A stretch of DNA of 64,000 nucleotides from Sphingopyxis sp. BE259 (lineage in GTDB: Bacteria; Pseudomonadota; Alphaproteobacteria; Sphingomonadales; Sphingomonadaceae): assembly GCF_031457495.1 (NCBI RefSeq), contig NZ_JAVDWM010000001.1, forward strand, positions 62,001-126,000. The letters run 5' to 3'. Within the stretch, counting starts at the first letter, position 1. The number at the start of each line of letters is the position of its first letter. A program made the translations under genes and the position numbers. Below the pieces are notes generated by a model. That model ran no database searches. It was given only the letters and a program-made list of their open reading frames with translations, and was not told where the DNA came from. Positions 17,590 to 26,471 of the stretch are shown one piece after another.

Positions 17590-18260
17590 TGCCTATGGCC
17601 TCGATCCTTCCTGCCGATCCGACCCTCGACGAGATTCGCGCCGCGCTGGCGCCGCTGATCGCGCAATCGGCGGCGTTCGACGGATTCAGCGCCGCCGCAC
17701 TCGCCGATGCCGCGCAGCGCGCGGCGGTCGATCCCGACGTCGCCCGCCTCGCCTTTCCGGGCGGCGGGCGCGACATGGTCAGTGCGTGGTTCGCCGCCAT
17801 CGATGATCGCATGGCGGAGAAATGGCCCGCCGAAAAGCTGGCGGCGCTCAAAATCCGCGAGCGCATCACCACCCTCGTCGAAACGCGCATCGACCTGCTG
17901 GCCCCCGATCGCGAGGCGCTGCGCCGCGCGCTCGCGCTGCTGGCGCTGCCCACCAATGTGCCATTTGCTGCCAAGCTCGGCTGGCGCAGCGCCGATGCGA
18001 TGTGGCGGCTCGCGGGCGACACCGCGACCGACTATAATCACTACAGCAAGCGCGCGATCCTCGGCGCCGTCTATGCCGCTACGATGGCTGTATTCCTGAA
18101 TGACGAGAGCGAGGGGTTCGCCGATACCCGCGCCTTTTTGGGCCGCCGGATCGATCAGGTGATGCGTTTCGAAAGCTGGAAATACCGCCGCGCGTCACGC
18201 AGCATCGAACGCCCCAGCCTCGCCCGCTTCGTCGGGCGGCTCCGCTATCCGGGGCGTTAG
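17589..18260 (+). CDS. COQ9 family protein
   Basis: 223 residues. Matches the COQ9/RpsU-like family, a lipid-binding TetR-fold protein that helps ubiquinone synthesis in mitochondria and alphaproteobacteria. Recognised from AFPGGGRDMVSAWF, KIRERITTLVETRI, TNVPFAAKLGWRSADAMWRLAGD and DYNHYSKRAILGAVYAATM; the last two are the hallmark core of the family. ATG at 17589 overlaps the EamA stop; a second in-frame ATG is at 17595. Confidence 0.9.
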   Translation: MPMASILPADPTLDEIRAALAPLIAQSAAFDGFSAAALADAAQRAAVDPDVARLAFPGGGRDMVSAWFAAIDDRMAEKWPAEKLAALKIRERITTLVETRIDLLAPDREALRRALALLALPTNVPFAAKLGWRSADAMWRLAGDTATDYNHYSKRAILGAVYAATMAVFLNDESEGFADTRAFLGRRIDQVMRFESWKYRRASRSIERPSLARFVGRLRYPGR

Positions 18261-18304
18261 GCTGTATCCACGCGCATCAATCTTCGGACTGGCGCTCGCG
18301 CACC

Positions 18305-18323
18305 GATATTGATAATCGCTCGC
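18305..18323 (+). promoter_or_regulatory. Fur-box-like site upstream of feoA
   Basis: GATATTGATAATCGCTCGC matches the classical 19-base Fur box in 14 positions, with an intact TGATAATC core. It ends 2 bases before the feoA ATG, where bound Fur would block transcription or initiation. Iron repression of feoAB is expected from family knowledge; the site itself is a by-eye match. Confidence 0.55.
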
Positions 18324-18325
18324 AA

Positions 18326-18592
18326 ATGACAGCTTTGCTCGACAAGACGCCGCTCGGCGTCACCGTGCGGATTACCCGTATCGACTGGAACGCGATGTCC
18401 GAAGACGAGGGGCGCCGCCTGCGTGAATTCGGCTTGCTGGAAGGGTGCGAGGTCACCCCTCACCACCGCGGCAGCATTTTTTCGCGCGATCCGCTGGCGC
18501 TGACGATCGGGCGGATGAAGGTGATCATCCGCAGCAGTCAGGCCGCGGCGATCGCCGTCGAGGACATCGTGGGCCAAGAGGGCGCCGCATGA
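18326..18592 (+). CDS. feoA: Ferrous iron transport protein A
   Basis: 88-residue SH3-like cytoplasmic protein that partners FeoB. Core features are RITRIDWNAM, the REFGLLEGCEVTPHHRGSIF block and the C-terminal LALTIGRMKVIIRS beta strands. ATG at 18326 directly follows a Fur-box-like site; the stop overlaps the feoB ATG by 4 bp. No feoC is present downstream. Confidence 0.93.
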   Translation: MTALLDKTPLGVTVRITRIDWNAMSEDEGRRLREFGLLEGCEVTPHHRGSIFSRDPLALTIGRMKVIIRSSQAAAIAVEDIVGQEGAA

Positions 18593-20448
18593 CCGCCGCC
18601 ATTCCCTCCATCGCGCTCGTCGGCAATCCCAATGCGGGGAAATCGAGCCTGTTCAACGCGTTGACCGGCGCGCGGCAAAAGATCGCCAACTATCCGGGGG
18701 TCACCGTCGAGCGCAAGGCGGGGCATAGCAGCTTTTCCGATGGCCGGCCGCTGTCGCTGATCGATCTGCCCGGCACCTACAGCCTGACCCCCGCCAGCCT
18801 TGACGAAGCGGTGACGCGCGACGTGATTCTGGGTCGTCAGGCGGGCGAGACGCAGCCCGACGCCTTGATCGTCGTGCTCGACGCGGCGAACCTCGACAAT
18901 CATCTTTGCTTCGCGCTCGAACTGCTCGCCCTTGGTCTGCCAACCGTGGTCGCGCTTAACATGCTCGATCTGGCGACACGCGACGGGCTGACCCTCGATG
19001 CCGAGCGACTGTCGAAAGAACTCGGCGTCCCGGTCGTGCCGACGGTCGCGGTGCGCAAGCGCGGCCTCACCGAATTGCTCGCTGCGGTCGATGGCGCGAT
19101 CCGGTCGCACCAGCCGCGCGCCGCCCTCGCTGCTCCGTTAAACGACGCCGCGCTGCACCAGCGCGCCCGGGCGATCGCGCGCGCCGCGACCGTCGACGAG
19201 ACGCCGGTGCGGCGCTGGACCCAGCGCGTCGACAATATTGCGCTCCACCCTGTCGGCGGACTCGTCATCCTGGTCGCGTTGATGTTTTTGATGTTCCAGG
19301 CGGTCTTTTCCTGGGCAACACCGTTCGCCGACGCGCTCGAAGGCGTGATCGGCGTAGTCCAGGCATGGGTGGTCGGCACGTTCGCCGACAATTTCCTGCG
19401 CGGGCTGGTGGTCGAGGGGCTGCTCGCGGGGGTCGGCGCGGTCGTCGTCTTTCTGCCGCAGATCCTGATCCTGTTCCTGTTCATCCTGCTGCTCGAAGCG
19501 TCGGGTTATATGACGCGCGCCGCCTTTCTGATGGACGGGCTGATGGGCAAGGTCGGGCTGTCTGGCCGCGGCTTCATCCCGCTGCTGTCCAGCTTTGCCT
19601 GTGCGGTGCCCGGGATCATGGCAACGCGCGCGATCCCGGATGAAAAGGACCGGCTGACGACGATCCTGATCGCGCCGCTGATGACCTGTTCGGCGCGCAT
19701 GCCTGTCTATACGCTGATCATCGGCGCCTTCATCCCGGCGCGGAATGTCGGCAATACGCCGATCGGGTTGCAGGGGCTCGTCTTGTTCGGCCTGTTCCTG
19801 AGCGGCATCGTCGGCGCGCTGCTCGTCGCCTTTTTCCTCCGCCGTTCGGTGACCAAGGGCAATGCCACGGGCTTCATGATGGAAATGCCGCGCTATCAAT
19901 GGCCGCGGGTGAATGACATCGCCATCGCGCTATGGCAGCGCGCCTGGATCTTCCTGCGCCGCGCCGGGACGATCATCGCTGCGACGACGGTGGTCCTGTG
20001 GCTGCTGCTGACCTTTCCGCAGGCACCGGCCGGTCAGAGCCAGGTCGAATATAGCGCCGGCGGCCGCATCGCGAGCGCGATCGAGGTCGTCGTCCAGCCG
20101 ATCGGTTTCAACCACGATATCGCGCTGGCACTGATCCCCGCCATGGCGGCGCGCGAGGTTGCGGTGTCGGCGATGGCAACCGCCAATGCGATCGACGCAG
20201 GCGACGATGAGGAAGCAATGGCCGAGGCGCTCGGCGACCGCATCGCCGGTCGCTGGAGCATCGCGACAGCGCTCGCCTTCTTGGCGTGGTTCGTGTTCGC
20301 GCCGCAGTGCATTTCGACGATCGCGATCACCCGGCGCGAGACCAATGGGTGGAAATGGCCGCTGTTCATGGTTGGCTATTTGTTCGCGCTCGCCTATGCC
20401 GCGGCAGGTATCACTTACTGGACAGCCGTTGCCTTCGGACTAGGCTGA
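18589..20448 (+). CDS. feoB: Ferrous iron transporter FeoB
   Basis: 619-residue inner-membrane Fe(II) permease with an N-terminal G-protein domain. G1 is [13 protein letters not shown] (11-23), switch region [10 protein letters not shown]3 is DLPGTYS, and the G4 position reads [12 protein letters not shown]. The membrane part has two Gate motifs ([13 protein letters not shown] and the later GHNF-like region) and about eight helices. ATG at 18589 overlaps the feoA stop. Followed by ssb after 31 bp; a shared transcript is possible but not implied functionally. Confidence 0.95.
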   Translation: MTAAIPSIALVGNPNAGKSSLFNALTGARQKIANYPGVTVERKAGHSSFSDGRPLSLIDLPGTYSLTPASLDEAVTRDVILGRQAGETQPDALIVVLDAANLDNHLCFALELLALGLPTVVALNMLDLATRDGLTLDAERLSKELGVPVVPTVAVRKRGLTELLAAVDGAIRSHQPRAALAAPLNDAALHQRARAIARAATVDETPVRRWTQRVDNIALHPVGGLVILVALMFLMFQAVFSWATPFADALEGVIGVVQAWVVGTFADNFLRGLVVEGLLAGVGAVVVFLPQILILFLFILLLEASGYMTRAAFLMDGLMGKVGLSGRGFIPLLSSFACAVPGIMATRAIPDEKDRLTTILIAPLMTCSARMPVYTLIIGAFIPARNVGNTPIGLQGLVLFGLFLSGIVGALLVAFFLRRSVTKGNATGFMMEMPRYQWPRVNDIAIALWQRAWIFLRRAGTIIAATTVVLWLLLTFPQAPAGQSQVEYSAGGRIASAIEVVVQPIGFNHDIALALIPAMAAREVAVSAMATANAIDAGDDEEAMAEALGDRIAGRWSIATALAFLAWFVFAPQCISTIAITRRETNGWKWPLFMVGYLFALAYAAAGITYWTAVAFGLG

Positions 20449-20479
20449 TCCTTCCCACAATCAAGCGGAGCGGAGCGGC

Positions 20480-21037
20480 ATGGCTGGCAGCGTCAACAAG
20501 GTAATATTGATCGGCAATCTGGGCGCCGATCCCGAAATCAAGTCGTTCCAGAATGGCGGCAAGATCGCCAACATCCGCATCGCGACGTCCGAACAGTGGA
20601 AGGATCGGATGACCGGCGAGCGCAAGGAGCGCACCGAATGGCATAATGTCGTGATCAACGGCGAAGGGCTGGTCGGGGTCGTCGAACGTTTCCTGAAAAA
20701 AGGCTCGAAAGTCTATATCGAGGGCAGCCTGCGCACCCGCAAATGGCAGGACCGCGACGGCAACGACAAATATACCACCGAAGTGGTGATCGCCGGCATG
20801 GGCGGCACGCTGACGATGCTCGACGGCGCGCCCGGCGGCGGCGGCGGTTCGCGCGGCGGCGGCGGCGGGAACGATGACTGGAGCGGCGGTTCGTCGGGCG
20901 GTGGTGCGGGCGGCGGCTGGAACCAGGGCGGCGGCGGCTCATCGGGCGGCGGCTTTGGCGGCGGTTCGAGTGGCAGCGGCAGCGGCGGCGGACGCCCGCC
21001 CTTCGACGACGATCTGGACGACGACGTTCCGTTCTGA
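20480..21037 (+). CDS. ssb: Single-stranded DNA-binding protein
   Basis: 185 residues. The OB fold occupies 1-110 ([19 protein letters not shown] start, then [15 protein letters not shown] and [20 protein letters not shown]). A very Gly/Ser-rich linker (about 115-172) leads to the acidic tip DDLDDDVPF, the protein-interaction peptide of SSB. The PF end is intact. ATG at 20480. Confidence 0.96.
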   Translation: MAGSVNKVILIGNLGADPEIKSFQNGGKIANIRIATSEQWKDRMTGERKERTEWHNVVINGEGLVGVVERFLKKGSKVYIEGSLRTRKWQDRDGNDKYTTEVVIAGMGGTLTMLDGAPGGGGGSRGGGGGNDDWSGGSSGGGAGGGWNQGGGGSSGGGFGGGSSGSGSGGGRPPFDDDLDDDVPF

Positions 21038-21051
21038 GCAAAACCCCAAAT

Positions 21052-21140
21052 CCGTTCGTGCTGAGCTTGTCGAAGCACCGTCCTTTCTTATGACGTCGCA
21101 GCAAAGAAGAACGGCCCTTCGACAAGCTCAGGGCGAACGG
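21052..21140. repeat. Intergenic palindromic repeat, family B copy 2
   Basis: Outer arms CCGTTCGTGCTGAGCTTGTCGAAG-like on the left and CTTCGACAAGCTCAGGGCGAACGG-like on the right, with AAAGAAGAACGG and CCGTCCTTTCTT as inner complementary pieces. It reaches the possible GTG start of mmcB at 21140, which is why a later start was preferred there. Confidence 0.8.
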
Positions 21141-21154
21141 TGGTAGGTAAGACC

Positions 21155-21646
21155 GTGGTTGGACTAGTCGGCACCAGCGCCGAGATGGGAATCACCGCCG
21201 CCGACGTCGCGCGCGGCGTGTGCCGCCTGTTCGCGCAGGCGGGACTGGTTGCGATCCCGGAAGTGCCATTGCCGAACGGACGGCGTACCGACCTGACCGC
21301 GATCGACGCCAAGGGCAACATCACCATCGTCGAGATCAAGGTCAGCCGCGCCGACCTGCACGGCGACGGCAAATGGCCCGACTATTGCGACTGGTGCGAC
21401 CGTTTTTACTGGGCATTAGCGTCGGGGCTCGACCCCGCGATCCTCGACACCGCCGATTATCGTCCTGCAACATCCGGATTGATCATCGCCGACCGCTATG
21501 GCGCCGCCGTGGTGCGCGAGGCGGCGAGCTGCAACCTCGCCCCCGCGCGCCGCAAGGCCGAACTGCTGCGAATCGGACGGCTCGCAATGCGGCGGTCGAT
21601 GGTGGCGGCGGATCCGGAGCTGGCGGCGGGTTGGGTCGACGGATAG
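21155..21646 (+). CDS. mmcB: MmcB family DNA repair protein
   Basis: 163 residues. Belongs to the PD-(D/E)XK-like MmcB/DUF1052 family; in Caulobacter MmcB is an SOS gene implicated in mitomycin C resistance. Catalytic-type residues are in RRTDLTAIDAKGNITIVEIKVSRADL (Asp ... Glu-x-Lys, about 45-70) and the DYCDWCDRFYWAL segment is characteristic. Starts at GTG 21140, GTG 21155 or ATG 21185 are possible; 21155 was taken because 21140 lies inside a repeat and 21155 has AGGTAAG upstream. Confidence 0.85.
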   Translation: MVGLVGTSAEMGITAADVARGVCRLFAQAGLVAIPEVPLPNGRRTDLTAIDAKGNITIVEIKVSRADLHGDGKWPDYCDWCDRFYWALASGLDPAILDTADYRPATSGLIIADRYGAAVVREAASCNLAPARRKAELLRIGRLAMRRSMVAADPELAAGWVDG

Positions 21647-21661
21647 TCGGTCACAAACTTC

Positions 21662-21743
21662 GTCATTGCGACGAGCGAAGCGACGCGGCAATCCAAGAGT
21701 GTGCGTAGACCGCTCTGGATTGCTTCGCTTCGCTCGCAATGAC
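21662..21743. repeat. Intergenic inverted repeat, family C
   Basis: GTCATTGCGACGAGCGAAGC at the left end is nearly complementary to GCTTCGCTCGCAATGAC at the right end; GGCAATCCA and TGGATTGC pair inside. It lies between the convergent mmcB and ribE genes. Only one copy was found in this window. Confidence 0.75.
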
Positions 21744-21752
21744 AAAAAGAAA

Positions 21753-22370
21753 CTAGGCGCCGCGCGCCTGCATCCGCGCCAGATAGCGCGCGAGAATGTC
21801 GATTTCGAGATTGACCGGGCGCCCCGCCGCTGCTTCGTCCAGCGTCGTCATTTCCTGGGTATGCGGGATGATGTTGAGCGTGAAATGCGCTTCGCCATTC
21901 GGCTGGTCGGTCACGTCGTTCACGGTCAGCGATACGCCGTCGACGGTAATCGATCCCTTCGGCGCGATATGCGGCGCGAGCGACGCGGGCGCTGCGACGG
22001 TGACCGTCACGCTGTCGCCGACCGGGACGACCGACACGATGGTCCCCACCGCATCGACATGCCCGGTGACAATATGCCCGCCCAACTCATCGCCGACCCT
22101 CAGCGCGCGTTCGAGATTCAGGCGGCGACCCGCATCCCACATTCCCGCCGCGGTGCGCGCCAGCGTTTCGGCACTCGCATCGATCGCGAACCAGTCGCCG
22201 TCGGCGTCAGCACCCTTGTCGACCACCGTCAGGCACGCCCCCGAACAGGCGATCGACGCCCCCAGGTCGATGGTCCCGGTGTCATAGCGCGTGGCGATGA
22301 CCAGCCGTGTGTCGCCGCGATCCTCGCGCGAACGGACGGCGCCGATGTCGGTAATGATGCCGGTGAACAT
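21753..22370 (-). CDS. ribE: Riboflavin synthase, alpha subunit
   Basis: 205 residues, the usual size. Dismutates two lumazines into riboflavin. The duplicated barrel is visible: MFTGIITDIGAV at the N-terminus, GASIACSGACLTVV in repeat one, and HIVTGHVDAVG followed by GSITVDGVSLTVNDV in repeat two. The start ATG at 22370 is fixed by the conserved MFTGI. ribD lies 10 bp upstream on the same strand. Confidence 0.95.
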   Translation of the reverse strand: MFTGIITDIGAVRSREDRGDTRLVIATRYDTGTIDLGASIACSGACLTVVDKGADADGDWFAIDASAETLARTAAGMWDAGRRLNLERALRVGDELGGHIVTGHVDAVGTIVSVVPVGDSVTVTVAAPASLAPHIAPKGSITVDGVSLTVNDVTDQPNGEAHFTLNIIPHTQEMTTLDEAAAGRPVNLEIDILARYLARMQARGA

Positions 22371-22379
22371 GGGGAACGC

Positions 22380-23360
22380 TTATCCTTCTCTGACCCGCTG
22401 GTAGACGTCCAGCCGGTCGCTGCCAAGCAGGCGGCTGTCGGTCAGGTGCCAGCGGCCGTGGGCGTCACTTAGATCGGTGAGACCAATGTCCCCCAGCGCA
22501 GCTTTGCCGCCACCGATCAGGATCGGAGCGCGGTAAAGCAGCAGCCGATCGACGCGGTCGGCGGCAAGGAAGGCAGATGCTGCCCCCGCGCCGCCCTCGA
22601 CCAGCACCGAATCGACGTCGAGCGAATCGACTCCCGCCGGCGCGCGCACCGCCGTCCAGCCGTCGGGAGCATCGCCGCTCGTGAGCAACAGCTTGCGCGG
22701 GCTGCGCGCAGCAAGGTCGGGGAGGCGCACGTCGAGCCTCGGCGCATCGGCTTCGAGCGTCCCGCGCCCGACGAGGATCGCCTGATGCTGGGCGCGTTCG
22801 AGATGACCATGCGCCCGCGCGCGCTCGCCAGTGATCCAGCGGCTCGATCCATCGGACCGCGCGATGCAGCCGTCGAGCGACGTCGCGAGCTTGAGCGTGA
22901 CGAAAGGCCGACCAGCAGCCTGCCGCGTCCACCACGGCGCCATCGCGGTGCGCGCCTCGGCGGACAAGACGCCTACGACCACCTCGGTCCCGGCATCGCG
23001 CAGGCGCGCAATGCCCGCTCCATCGGTGCGCGGATCAGGATCCTGCGCCGCGATGACAACGCGCGCGATACCCGCGGCGATCAGCGCGTCGGTGCAGCAG
23101 GGGCCGCGCGGGCTGGGGTGGGCGCAGGGTTCGAGGGTGATGTATGCGGTGGCGCCCTGCGCCGCGTCGCCCGCTGCGGCGAGTGCTGTCGCCTCGGCAT
23201 GCGGGCGGCCACCGGGCTGGGTCCAGCCGCGCGCGACGACCCGGTGATCCTTGACGATCAAGCAGCCGACATTGGGATTGGGCGCCGACGCGGGCCGGCC
23301 GCGCCGCGACAGCGCAATGGCGGCCGCCATCCAGTCGGCGTCGGCTGGCGGACGCTGCAT
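22380..23360 (-). CDS. ribD: Bifunctional riboflavin deaminase/reductase RibD
   Basis: 326 residues, two domains. The deaminase (1-145) has the zinc motif HAEATAL and PCAHPSPRGPCC; the reductase (146-326) has VTLKLATSLDGCIA and the substrate loop SRWITGERARAHGHLERA plus VEGGAGAASAFL. It performs steps two and three of riboflavin synthesis. ribD-ribE form a short minus-strand operon; a membrane-protein gene ends 5 bp... its upstream neighbour starts at 23832 and ends at 23365, so all three may be cotranscribed. Confidence 0.95.
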   Translation of the reverse strand: MQRPPADADWMAAAIALSRRGRPASAPNPNVGCLIVKDHRVVARGWTQPGGRPHAEATALAAAGDAAQGATAYITLEPCAHPSPRGPCCTDALIAAGIARVVIAAQDPDPRTDGAGIARLRDAGTEVVVGVLSAEARTAMAPWWTRQAAGRPFVTLKLATSLDGCIARSDGSSRWITGERARAHGHLERAQHQAILVGRGTLEADAPRLDVRLPDLAARSPRKLLLTSGDAPDGWTAVRAPAGVDSLDVDSVLVEGGAGAASAFLAADRVDRLLLYRAPILIGGGKAALGDIGLTDLSDAHGRWHLTDSRLLGSDRLDVYQRVREG

Positions 23361-23364
23361 AAGC

Positions 23365-23832
23365 TCAGTCGGCAGTTTGCGGTTGCGGTGCGCGCGCGGC
23401 GCGTTCGGCGAGGGTCGAACGCGTGGCAGCCACCGGCTTTTGCTGCTTCGCCGCCGCCGCCGCTTCGGCGCCCAACGTTTCGCGCGTCACCTTGTCGGCC
23501 TCGGCCGAATCATATTCGACCCCCAGCCGATCGGCGAGCCGCTGATATTCGGCGCGCTTTTCGGCGTTGGCGCGGGTGGTTTCCTTGGCGCGCGCAACCC
23601 AGTCGGCGCGAATCTCGGCCGCGCTGCGGTCTACCGACCAGTTTTCGAAATAGATGATCTCGGCCTTCGGCTCTTCGGTGCGAATCAGATGTTCGGAAAA
23701 GCCGTACAAGATAACGAACGGCAGGACGATCGCCACGCCCCAGCTGGCCCAGCGGTGCGGACGCGGTTCGCGGATATACGCCCAGAAATCGGACAGGCCG
23801 CCGCCGACATCGACGTTGTTGAACATTCCCAT
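23365..23832 (-). CDS. Hypothetical single-pass membrane protein
   Basis: 155 residues, function unknown. N-terminal 30 residues are cytoplasmic-like (GGLSDFWAYIREPRPHRW), followed by one transmembrane helix (about 30-46). A charged, probably helical segment contains Arg/Glu repeats (ADWVARAKETTRANAEKRAEY) and an Ala/Gln-rich tail. The first part resembles small conserved proteins found beside ribD in other sphingomonads, from memory only. Stop is 4 bp from the ribD start, so it is likely the leading gene of the ribD-ribE unit. Confidence 0.6.
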   Translation of the reverse strand: MGMFNNVDVGGGLSDFWAYIREPRPHRWASWGVAIVLPFVILYGFSEHLIRTEEPKAEIIYFENWSVDRSAAEIRADWVARAKETTRANAEKRAEYQRLADRLGVEYDSAEADKVTRETLGAEAAAAAKQQKPVAATRSTLAERAARAPQPQTAD

Positions 23833-23947
23833 GTGTTCAATTTAGGCGATGTCGCGGCAATTTGCGAGGGGGAGGTGGATTGCACCGGATGATGGCTTGG
23901 CCCGCCGACGATTGCAAAAAATGCAAGTGCAGATGTCTATTTCGCAG

Positions 23948-23976
23948 TTGCACAATTTTTTGTGCGCTGCAATATG
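23948..23976 (+). promoter_or_regulatory. Candidate promoter for the small RNA
   Basis: TTGCAC (23948-23953), 17 bases, then AATATG (23971-23976). Both are reasonable sigma-70 matches and would start transcription near 23983, just before the terminator-bounded RNA. Confidence 0.45.
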
Positions 23977-23982
23977 AGCATG

Positions 23983-24041
23983 CCTTTTAGGCATCCTCTC
24001 CCAAAACTTTCATGGGCCACCCCCGGGTGGCCCTTTTTTTT
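23983..24041 (+). ncRNA. Candidate trans-acting small RNA
   Basis: No plus-strand gene precedes the terminator at 24014-24041, yet its U-run is on the plus strand. A promoter-like pair lies at 23948-23976. Between them is a 6-bp hairpin (ATGCCT / AGGCAT, 23980-23994) and a single-stranded C/U-rich linker CCTCTCCCAAAACTTTC, able to pair with Shine-Dalgarno regions. This layout (5' hairpin, anti-SD linker, strong terminator) resembles the short alphaproteobacterial suhB/mmgR-type RNAs, but family membership was not tested. The exact 5' end is inferred and the first hairpin may begin a few bases earlier. Confidence 0.55.
24014..24041 (+). terminator. Intrinsic terminator of the candidate small RNA
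   Basis: GGGCCACCC (24014-24022) pairs perfectly with GGGTGGCCC (24025-24033) and is followed by eight T residues. Both neighbouring genes run on the minus strand, where this sequence would not have a U-run. Confidence 0.85.
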
Positions 24042-24094
24042 CGACCTTTTTGGTTGAGAGATTGCGATTTCCGGCGCCGCCTGTGCTTCGCGAA

Positions 24095-24556
24095 TCACGC
24101 CTGCGCTGGCATCCGCTTTTCGAATCGGCGCACTTCAGCGATAAAACTACCCGGCAGCGGGGTAGCACCACCGCTGTCCAAGTCGAGATGCGCATAGCTG
24201 ATCGCGATATCGGTCAGCCGTTCGGTGCCGCGAAAAATCGCGCAATGAACGGTGAAGCTGGTCCGTTCGAACTGGCTTACCCGTGCCGCGATCGTGATCT
24301 GCTCGTCCAGCCGCGCGGGCGCATGATATTCGATTTCGCACCGCGTCTCGCGAATATCCGTACCATATTGGTGAAAATAGGGCCCAGGCTGGCCTTCTCC
24401 GAGGGCGCGGAAATATTCGGTCACGCCGATATCGGCATAGACCAGATAATTGCCGTTGAAGACGATGTTCTGGCCGTCGATCTCGTTGAAACGCACCCGA
24501 ATCGTCTCATGAACGCGAAAATCTTCACGCGGCACGTCCCAGTTGCTGCGATCCAT
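24095..24556 (-). CDS. Hotdog-fold acyl-CoA thioesterase
   Basis: 153 residues of the YbgC/4-hydroxybenzoyl-CoA thioesterase class. The catalytic Asp is in VRFNEIDGQNIVFNGNY (Asp27), and the strand ARLDEQITIAARVSQFERTSF is typical. Acyl-CoA substrate unknown. Stop-to-start gap to the aminopeptidase gene is 7 bp on the same strand, so they are cotranscribed, with the thioesterase last. ATG at 24556. Confidence 0.85.
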   Translation of the reverse strand: MDRSNWDVPREDFRVHETIRVRFNEIDGQNIVFNGNYLVYADIGVTEYFRALGEGQPGPYFHQYGTDIRETRCEIEYHAPARLDEQITIAARVSQFERTSFTVHCAIFRGTERLTDIAISYAHLDLDSGGATPLPGSFIAEVRRFEKRMPAQA

Positions 24557-24563
24557 GACCGCG

Positions 24564-26402
24564 TCAGGCCGCGAGTGCGGCGGGGGTGCGGTCGAGCGGC
24601 GCGCACGCCGCTTCGAGCCAGGCGCGATCGACGTCCGTCATCCCAGGTGCCAGCTTGGCGAACACGCTGGCATGATAGGCGTCGAGCCAATCGGCCTCGG
24701 TGGGCGACAGCAGCGCGGTTTCGACCAGATTCTGCGCGATCGGGGCGAAGGTGATCGTCTCGAACCCCAGCATGTCCTCCTCTGCCCCGTCGATCGCCAG
24801 CGGCACGACGATGACCAGATTTTCGATGCGGATGCCAAAGCTGCCCGCCTTGTAATAGCCGGGCTCGTTCGACAGGATCATGCCCGCGTGCAGCGGTTCT
24901 TCGGTCCCCGCCTGCCCGCCGGCGGGCTTGGCGATGCGCTGCGGCCCCTCATGCACCGCCAGATAGGCGCCGACACCATGGCCGGTGCCGTGGGCATAAT
25001 CGACCCCGTCGGCCCACAGATATTGGCGCGCGAGGATGTCGAGCTGGCTGCCGCGCGTCCCTTTCGGAAAGCGTGCCGTCGCGAGCGCGATATGGCCCTT
25101 CAGCACCTGCGTGAAGCGGCGGCGCATCTCGGCGGTCGGCGCGCCGATCGCAATCGTTCGCGTGATGTCGGTGGTGCCGTCGGCATATTGGCCGCCCGAA
25201 TCGACCAGATACAGCGTCCCGGTCTCGATCGCCCGGTTCGTCGTTTCATCGACCTTGTAATGCGGCAGCGCGCCGTTCGGCCCCGCCGCCGAAATGGTAT
25301 CGAAGCTCAGATCGACCAGCGCGCCATTTTCGTCGCGGAACGCGCGCAGCTTGGCGGCGGCGCCGAGTTCGTCGAGGCCGCCTTGCGGCGCGACATCCTC
25401 CATCCATCGCAGGAAGCGCGACACCGCGACCCCGTCGCGGACATGCGCGGCGCGGGTGCCGCCGAGTTCGGTCTCGTTCTTGATCGCCTTGGGCAGCACC
25501 GCGGGATCGCGGTGGCGTTCGATCTTCGCGCCCGCGGCGTCGAGGGCGGTGAAGATCGCGGCGACCGCACGGTCAGGGTCGACCGCGACCTTTTTGTCCT
25601 TGAGCGCGGCCAGCGCCGCTTCGAACGCATCGCGATCATGGATGCGCACGCTGTTGCCCAGATGCGCGCGCACCGCATCGGTCATTTTCTCGGGCGCGAT
25701 GAACAGATCGGCGGTCGCGTCGGCATGGAGCAAGGCAAAGGCCAGCCCCACCGGGGTGTGGCTGACGTCGGTGCCGCGAATGTTGAAGGCCCAGGCGATC
25801 GAATCGAGCGCGGTCATCACCGTGGTGTCGAGACCCTGCGCCTTCAGCCAGTCGGCGATGACTTCGCGCTTCTCGACCGCGCTCTGGCCAGCCAGCGCGG
25901 CATCATGGACCGTCACCACCGCGGCGCTCGGCGCGGGCTGGTCTTCCCACGCTGCGTCGATCGGGTTCTGATCCACCGCGACCAGCTGCGCGCCTTTGGC
26001 AGTCAGCGCCTTGCCCAGGCTGCGCGCCCAGTCGATGCCGTGCAGCCACGGGTCGAAGCCGATTTTCTGCCCCGCGCTGACGTTCGCGCTCAGCCATTCG
26101 GCCACGCTCGACTGCGGCACCCCGACATAGTCGAACAACGACCCGTCGACCTGATCGCGGACCTGCACCGTATAGCGCCCGTCGATGAACACCGCCGCCT
26201 TTTCGGGCAGCACCGCCGCAGTCCCCGCCGACCCGCCAAAGCCGGTCAACCACGCCATGCGCTGGGCATAATCGCCGACATATTCGCTCATATGCTCGTC
26301 GCTGATCGGCACGACAAAGCCGTCGAGCCCGCGCGCAGCGAGCGCCGCGCGGACGCGGGCGAGACGATCGGCATATGACAATCCGGGGATGGCGCTGGAC
26401 AT
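24564..26402 (-). CDS. Xaa-Pro aminopeptidase, M24 family (long three-domain form)
   Basis: 612-residue metallo-aminopeptidase that removes N-terminal residues preceding proline. Two creatinase-like N-terminal domains (1-310) precede the pita-bread catalytic domain with metal ligands in VDSGGQYADGTTDITR (two Asp), HGTGHGVGAYLAVHEG (His), ILSNEPGYY (Glu) and the following GIRIENLV (Glu); a C-terminal extension as in eukaryotic APP1 follows. Start ATG 26402; the GTG at 26405 is an equal alternative. No signal peptide, so cytoplasmic. Confidence 0.93.
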   Translation of the reverse strand: MSSAIPGLSYADRLARVRAALAARGLDGFVVPISDEHMSEYVGDYAQRMAWLTGFGGSAGTAAVLPEKAAVFIDGRYTVQVRDQVDGSLFDYVGVPQSSVAEWLSANVSAGQKIGFDPWLHGIDWARSLGKALTAKGAQLVAVDQNPIDAAWEDQPAPSAAVVTVHDAALAGQSAVEKREVIADWLKAQGLDTTVMTALDSIAWAFNIRGTDVSHTPVGLAFALLHADATADLFIAPEKMTDAVRAHLGNSVRIHDRDAFEAALAALKDKKVAVDPDRAVAAIFTALDAAGAKIERHRDPAVLPKAIKNETELGGTRAAHVRDGVAVSRFLRWMEDVAPQGGLDELGAAAKLRAFRDENGALVDLSFDTISAAGPNGALPHYKVDETTNRAIETGTLYLVDSGGQYADGTTDITRTIAIGAPTAEMRRRFTQVLKGHIALATARFPKGTRGSQLDILARQYLWADGVDYAHGTGHGVGAYLAVHEGPQRIAKPAGGQAGTEEPLHAGMILSNEPGYYKAGSFGIRIENLVIVVPLAIDGAEEDMLGFETITFAPIAQNLVETALLSPTEADWLDAYHASVFAKLAPGMTDVDRAWLEAACAPLDRTPAALAA

Positions 26403-26471
26403 CACAGGTTCCTTGTTCCTACATCGCGGACGATCCCGCCCATATCGGGCGACACCGCGGGGGATTTTCCG

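Noticed and set aside
24543..26378. A 611-codon open frame on the plus strand, opposite the Xaa-Pro aminopeptidase.
   Set aside because: It mirrors a clearly recognised M24 peptidase; its translation is rich in Arg, Gly and His with no motif, the usual shadow frame of high-GC DNA.
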